A DNA stretch of 64,000 nucleotides from Bradysia coprophila (Eukaryota; Arthropoda; Insecta; Diptera; Sciaridae), in NCBI RefSeq assembly GCF_014529535.1, contig NW_023503807.1:372001-436000 (forward strand). Reading direction: 5' to 3'. Shown piece by piece: positions 63,012 to 64,000 of the stretch. The notes under the pieces were generated by a model. It was not told the DNA's origin and made no database searches. It saw only the letters and a program-made list of their open reading frames with translations. Positions within the stretch are counted from its first letter, which is position 1; each line of letters starts with the position of its first letter. The position numbers were made by a program, and so were the translations under genes.

Positions 63012-63106
63012 TCGTTTTTTGAAAAGATATGCTAAAAGATATGCCAAAAAAATACCGTCCAGAAATCGGTCAAATTTACGTTTAAAATGTTTGTCCATTT
63101 ATTTGC

Positions 63107-63300
63107 CTGGGTTTGCGGAAGATAATAAAAATTCCAGCTCGAACATTCTGTGTAACTGGTTGAAAAGTTTTTTTTACAAAAAGAACCAGATTTTAATTAA
63201 TTTAATTGAAAAATTCATATCAAATTCGACTTTAATTCGGCAGGTTCGACCACCGGTTCGGTACATTTTTGGTATTGTCGGTAATGAGATGTGAAATTTA
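63107..63300. other. Short spacer, upstream of the broken metalloprotease-like exon
   Basis: On the minus strand this precedes the 63106 acceptor. A minus frame around MYRTGGRTCRIK could be an upstream exon but cannot be confirmed. Confidence 0.3.
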
Positions 63301-63558
63301 TTACCGGTATTACACAGTTTGTATATCAGAGAGTTGCTAATATGACGACTGGGTCGTTTCGACGGATAGAGGGAATATGTCGAATGACAGTTGGGTTTTC
63401 GAGAGAGAATTCAATACATTTTCTCTCGACCAATTTCAAAATCATTCGACATATTCCGTCTATCCGTCGAAACGACCCAGTCGTCATATTAGCATCTCTC
63501 TGTTTGTTATATGTAATTTCAACCTAACGAAAAACGAAGAAACGTGTAATACCGGTAA
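63301..63558. mobile_element. Foldback MITE, 258 bp
   Basis: Ends TTACCGGTATTACAC and GTGTAATACCGGTAA. Long inner arms (TGACGACTGGGTCGTTTCGA and complement; GACGGATAGAGGGAATATGT and complement) meet in a short centre near TTCTCGAGAGAGAATTC-like sequence. Confidence 0.82.
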
Positions 63559-63703
63559 CTGTCAATTTTAGAAAAGTGAACTTTTTGCACGATCTGTCAC
63601 ATGTCTGTTTCCAGCAATGTTTTGATGGTTTTGATACTTTTCAGCGGCCGCAAGAGTAAATAAATATTTTCTGTTAAAACGCAAACGATTGAGCACTTCC
63701 AAA

Positions 63704-64000
63704 ATGACGATAGAGCTCGAATCCGCTGAGTAAGTGTTCACTGGACTAAAATGAAATTAGAATTTCGAATGGCGTGTGTGTATAATTTATCGATAATTTC
63801 ATCAATTTTAGCGTTATCCGTCTGATCCAACAATATTTGAAGGAGTCCAATTTGCAAACAATTCAGGTAACATTGGGATACGGTGTTGAAGGCTATTCAG
63901 TCATTAAAGTTGCCGGATAAGAAATTAATTTATATGAGCAGGCTGGTCAACCTTTCACACCACCAATGTTGTTTGATGTCTTCGAAAAATATGTTTTATT
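63704..64000 (+). pseudogene. Smu1-like 5' fragment, internally deleted, runs off the window
   Basis: Exon 63704-63729 (MTIELESA), an 82-bp intron (63730-63811), then DVIRLIQQYLKESNLQ, the LisH start of the splicing/WD40 protein SMU1. From 63866 the frame goes wrong: about 25 family residues are missing, and in another frame HWDTVLKAIQSLKLPDKK appears, followed after a further shift by LYEQ. The remaining 60 bases read AGQPFTPPMLFDVFEKY, which I cannot match to SMU1. CAG|GTAACA at 63866 could act as a donor, making the rest intronic debris. A partial pseudogene copy, or a real gene with an assembly error, are both possible. Confidence 0.65.

Larger units (their letters stand above)
57526..63058. 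mobile_element. 5.5-kb foldback element with ~0.9-kb inverted arms
   Basis: Left arm 57526-58447; right arm 60075-60960 plus 63012-63058. The arms begin ACGGTATTTTTTTGGC and share the order AAAATACTTGT, GGATCGGTGGTTGGA, TATACGGAAATTATTTCC, GACGGCAAATATAC and GGCTTGAGTTGAAC. The right arm was opened by the 60961-63011 repeat, which replaced about 80 bp, and by a smaller hairpin unit at about 60467-60675. The centre (58448-60074) carries another repeat. Host coding DNA resumes on each side (57525, 63059) with at most one duplicated base. No transposase seen; class unknown. Confidence 0.8.
52723..63106 (-). pseudogene. Zinc-metalloprotease-like gene broken by transposons
   Basis: Exon pieces on the minus strand: 63106-63059 plus 57525-57494 (one exon split by a 5.5-kb element), 57415-56423 (split by a 711-bp hAT), 56223-55945 and 53007-52723. 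Leaving out the two insertions and one target copy restores a single phase through all joins: 80, 274, 279 and 285 coding bases. Landmarks: NETL at the split exon, NLPAAIIINFCNQHRSYKTL, RVLEDDELNWIELSKKVI, VTIHEFAHLRFRE (a HExxH zinc site), and downstream FEFGAYVEGKLF, which could supply a third ligand. The end is SEASLC. One in-frame TAA follows ADFKE in the 56223 exon. Upstream exons were not found. I infer a dead or allelically disrupted gene; the substrate and exact family are unknown. Confidence 0.72.

Overview
The window is a gene-containing but transposon-rich stretch of an AT-rich dipteran genome. Introns are mostly 50-80 bp, proteins resemble Drosophila orthologues closely, and the intergenic DNA is packed with MITEs, hAT and TTAA-type elements. 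A nematoceran such as a fungus gnat fits, but this is inference. No tRNA, rRNA, CRISPR array or virus was seen. All exon-intron structures were built by hand from splice signals and reading-frame continuity.

Layout. The 3' end of a calpain gene (+) opens the window. A nested hAT element (1763-3620) and a TTAA-flanked foldback element (4340-5695) follow. The Sp1-like zinc-finger gene Spps (-, 6418-18465) has ten coding exons, a 5.4-kb first intron with an alternative first exon and nested MITEs, and a second TTAA foldback copy in another intron. Repeats fill 20.2-24.5 kb. Mitochondrial glycerol-3-phosphate dehydrogenase (Gpo1, -, 24518-29500) has a duplicated second EF-hand exon. An unrecognised four-exon gene (-, 30437-32082) is next, then a hAT element with a perfect 8-bp target duplication (32539-34010), several small hAT MITEs, and Tctp (-, 39275-40785). 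MED19 (+, 43184-44167) and dihydrolipoamide dehydrogenase (Dld, -, 48461-50481) follow.

The right quarter (52.7-63.1 kb) is the most unusual part. A decayed zinc-metalloprotease-like gene on the minus strand can be followed as exon pieces spread over more than 10 kb. It was broken by a 5.5-kb foldback element without a clear target duplication, by a 711-bp hAT element with a perfect 8-bp duplication, and by one nonsense codon. Its last intron holds a dead jockey-type LINE and an array of short palindromes. The foldback element is itself invaded by a repeat carrying ~147-bp tandem units. The window ends in a 5' fragment of a Smu1-like gene that looks internally deleted.

The intact genes are unrelated housekeeping or regulatory genes (transcription, the glycerophosphate shuttle, 2-oxoacid dehydrogenase complexes, translation-linked growth control). 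They show no sign of acting as one system. The notable biology is the Gpo1 EF-hand exon pair, the alternative Spps starts, and the nested transposon history.
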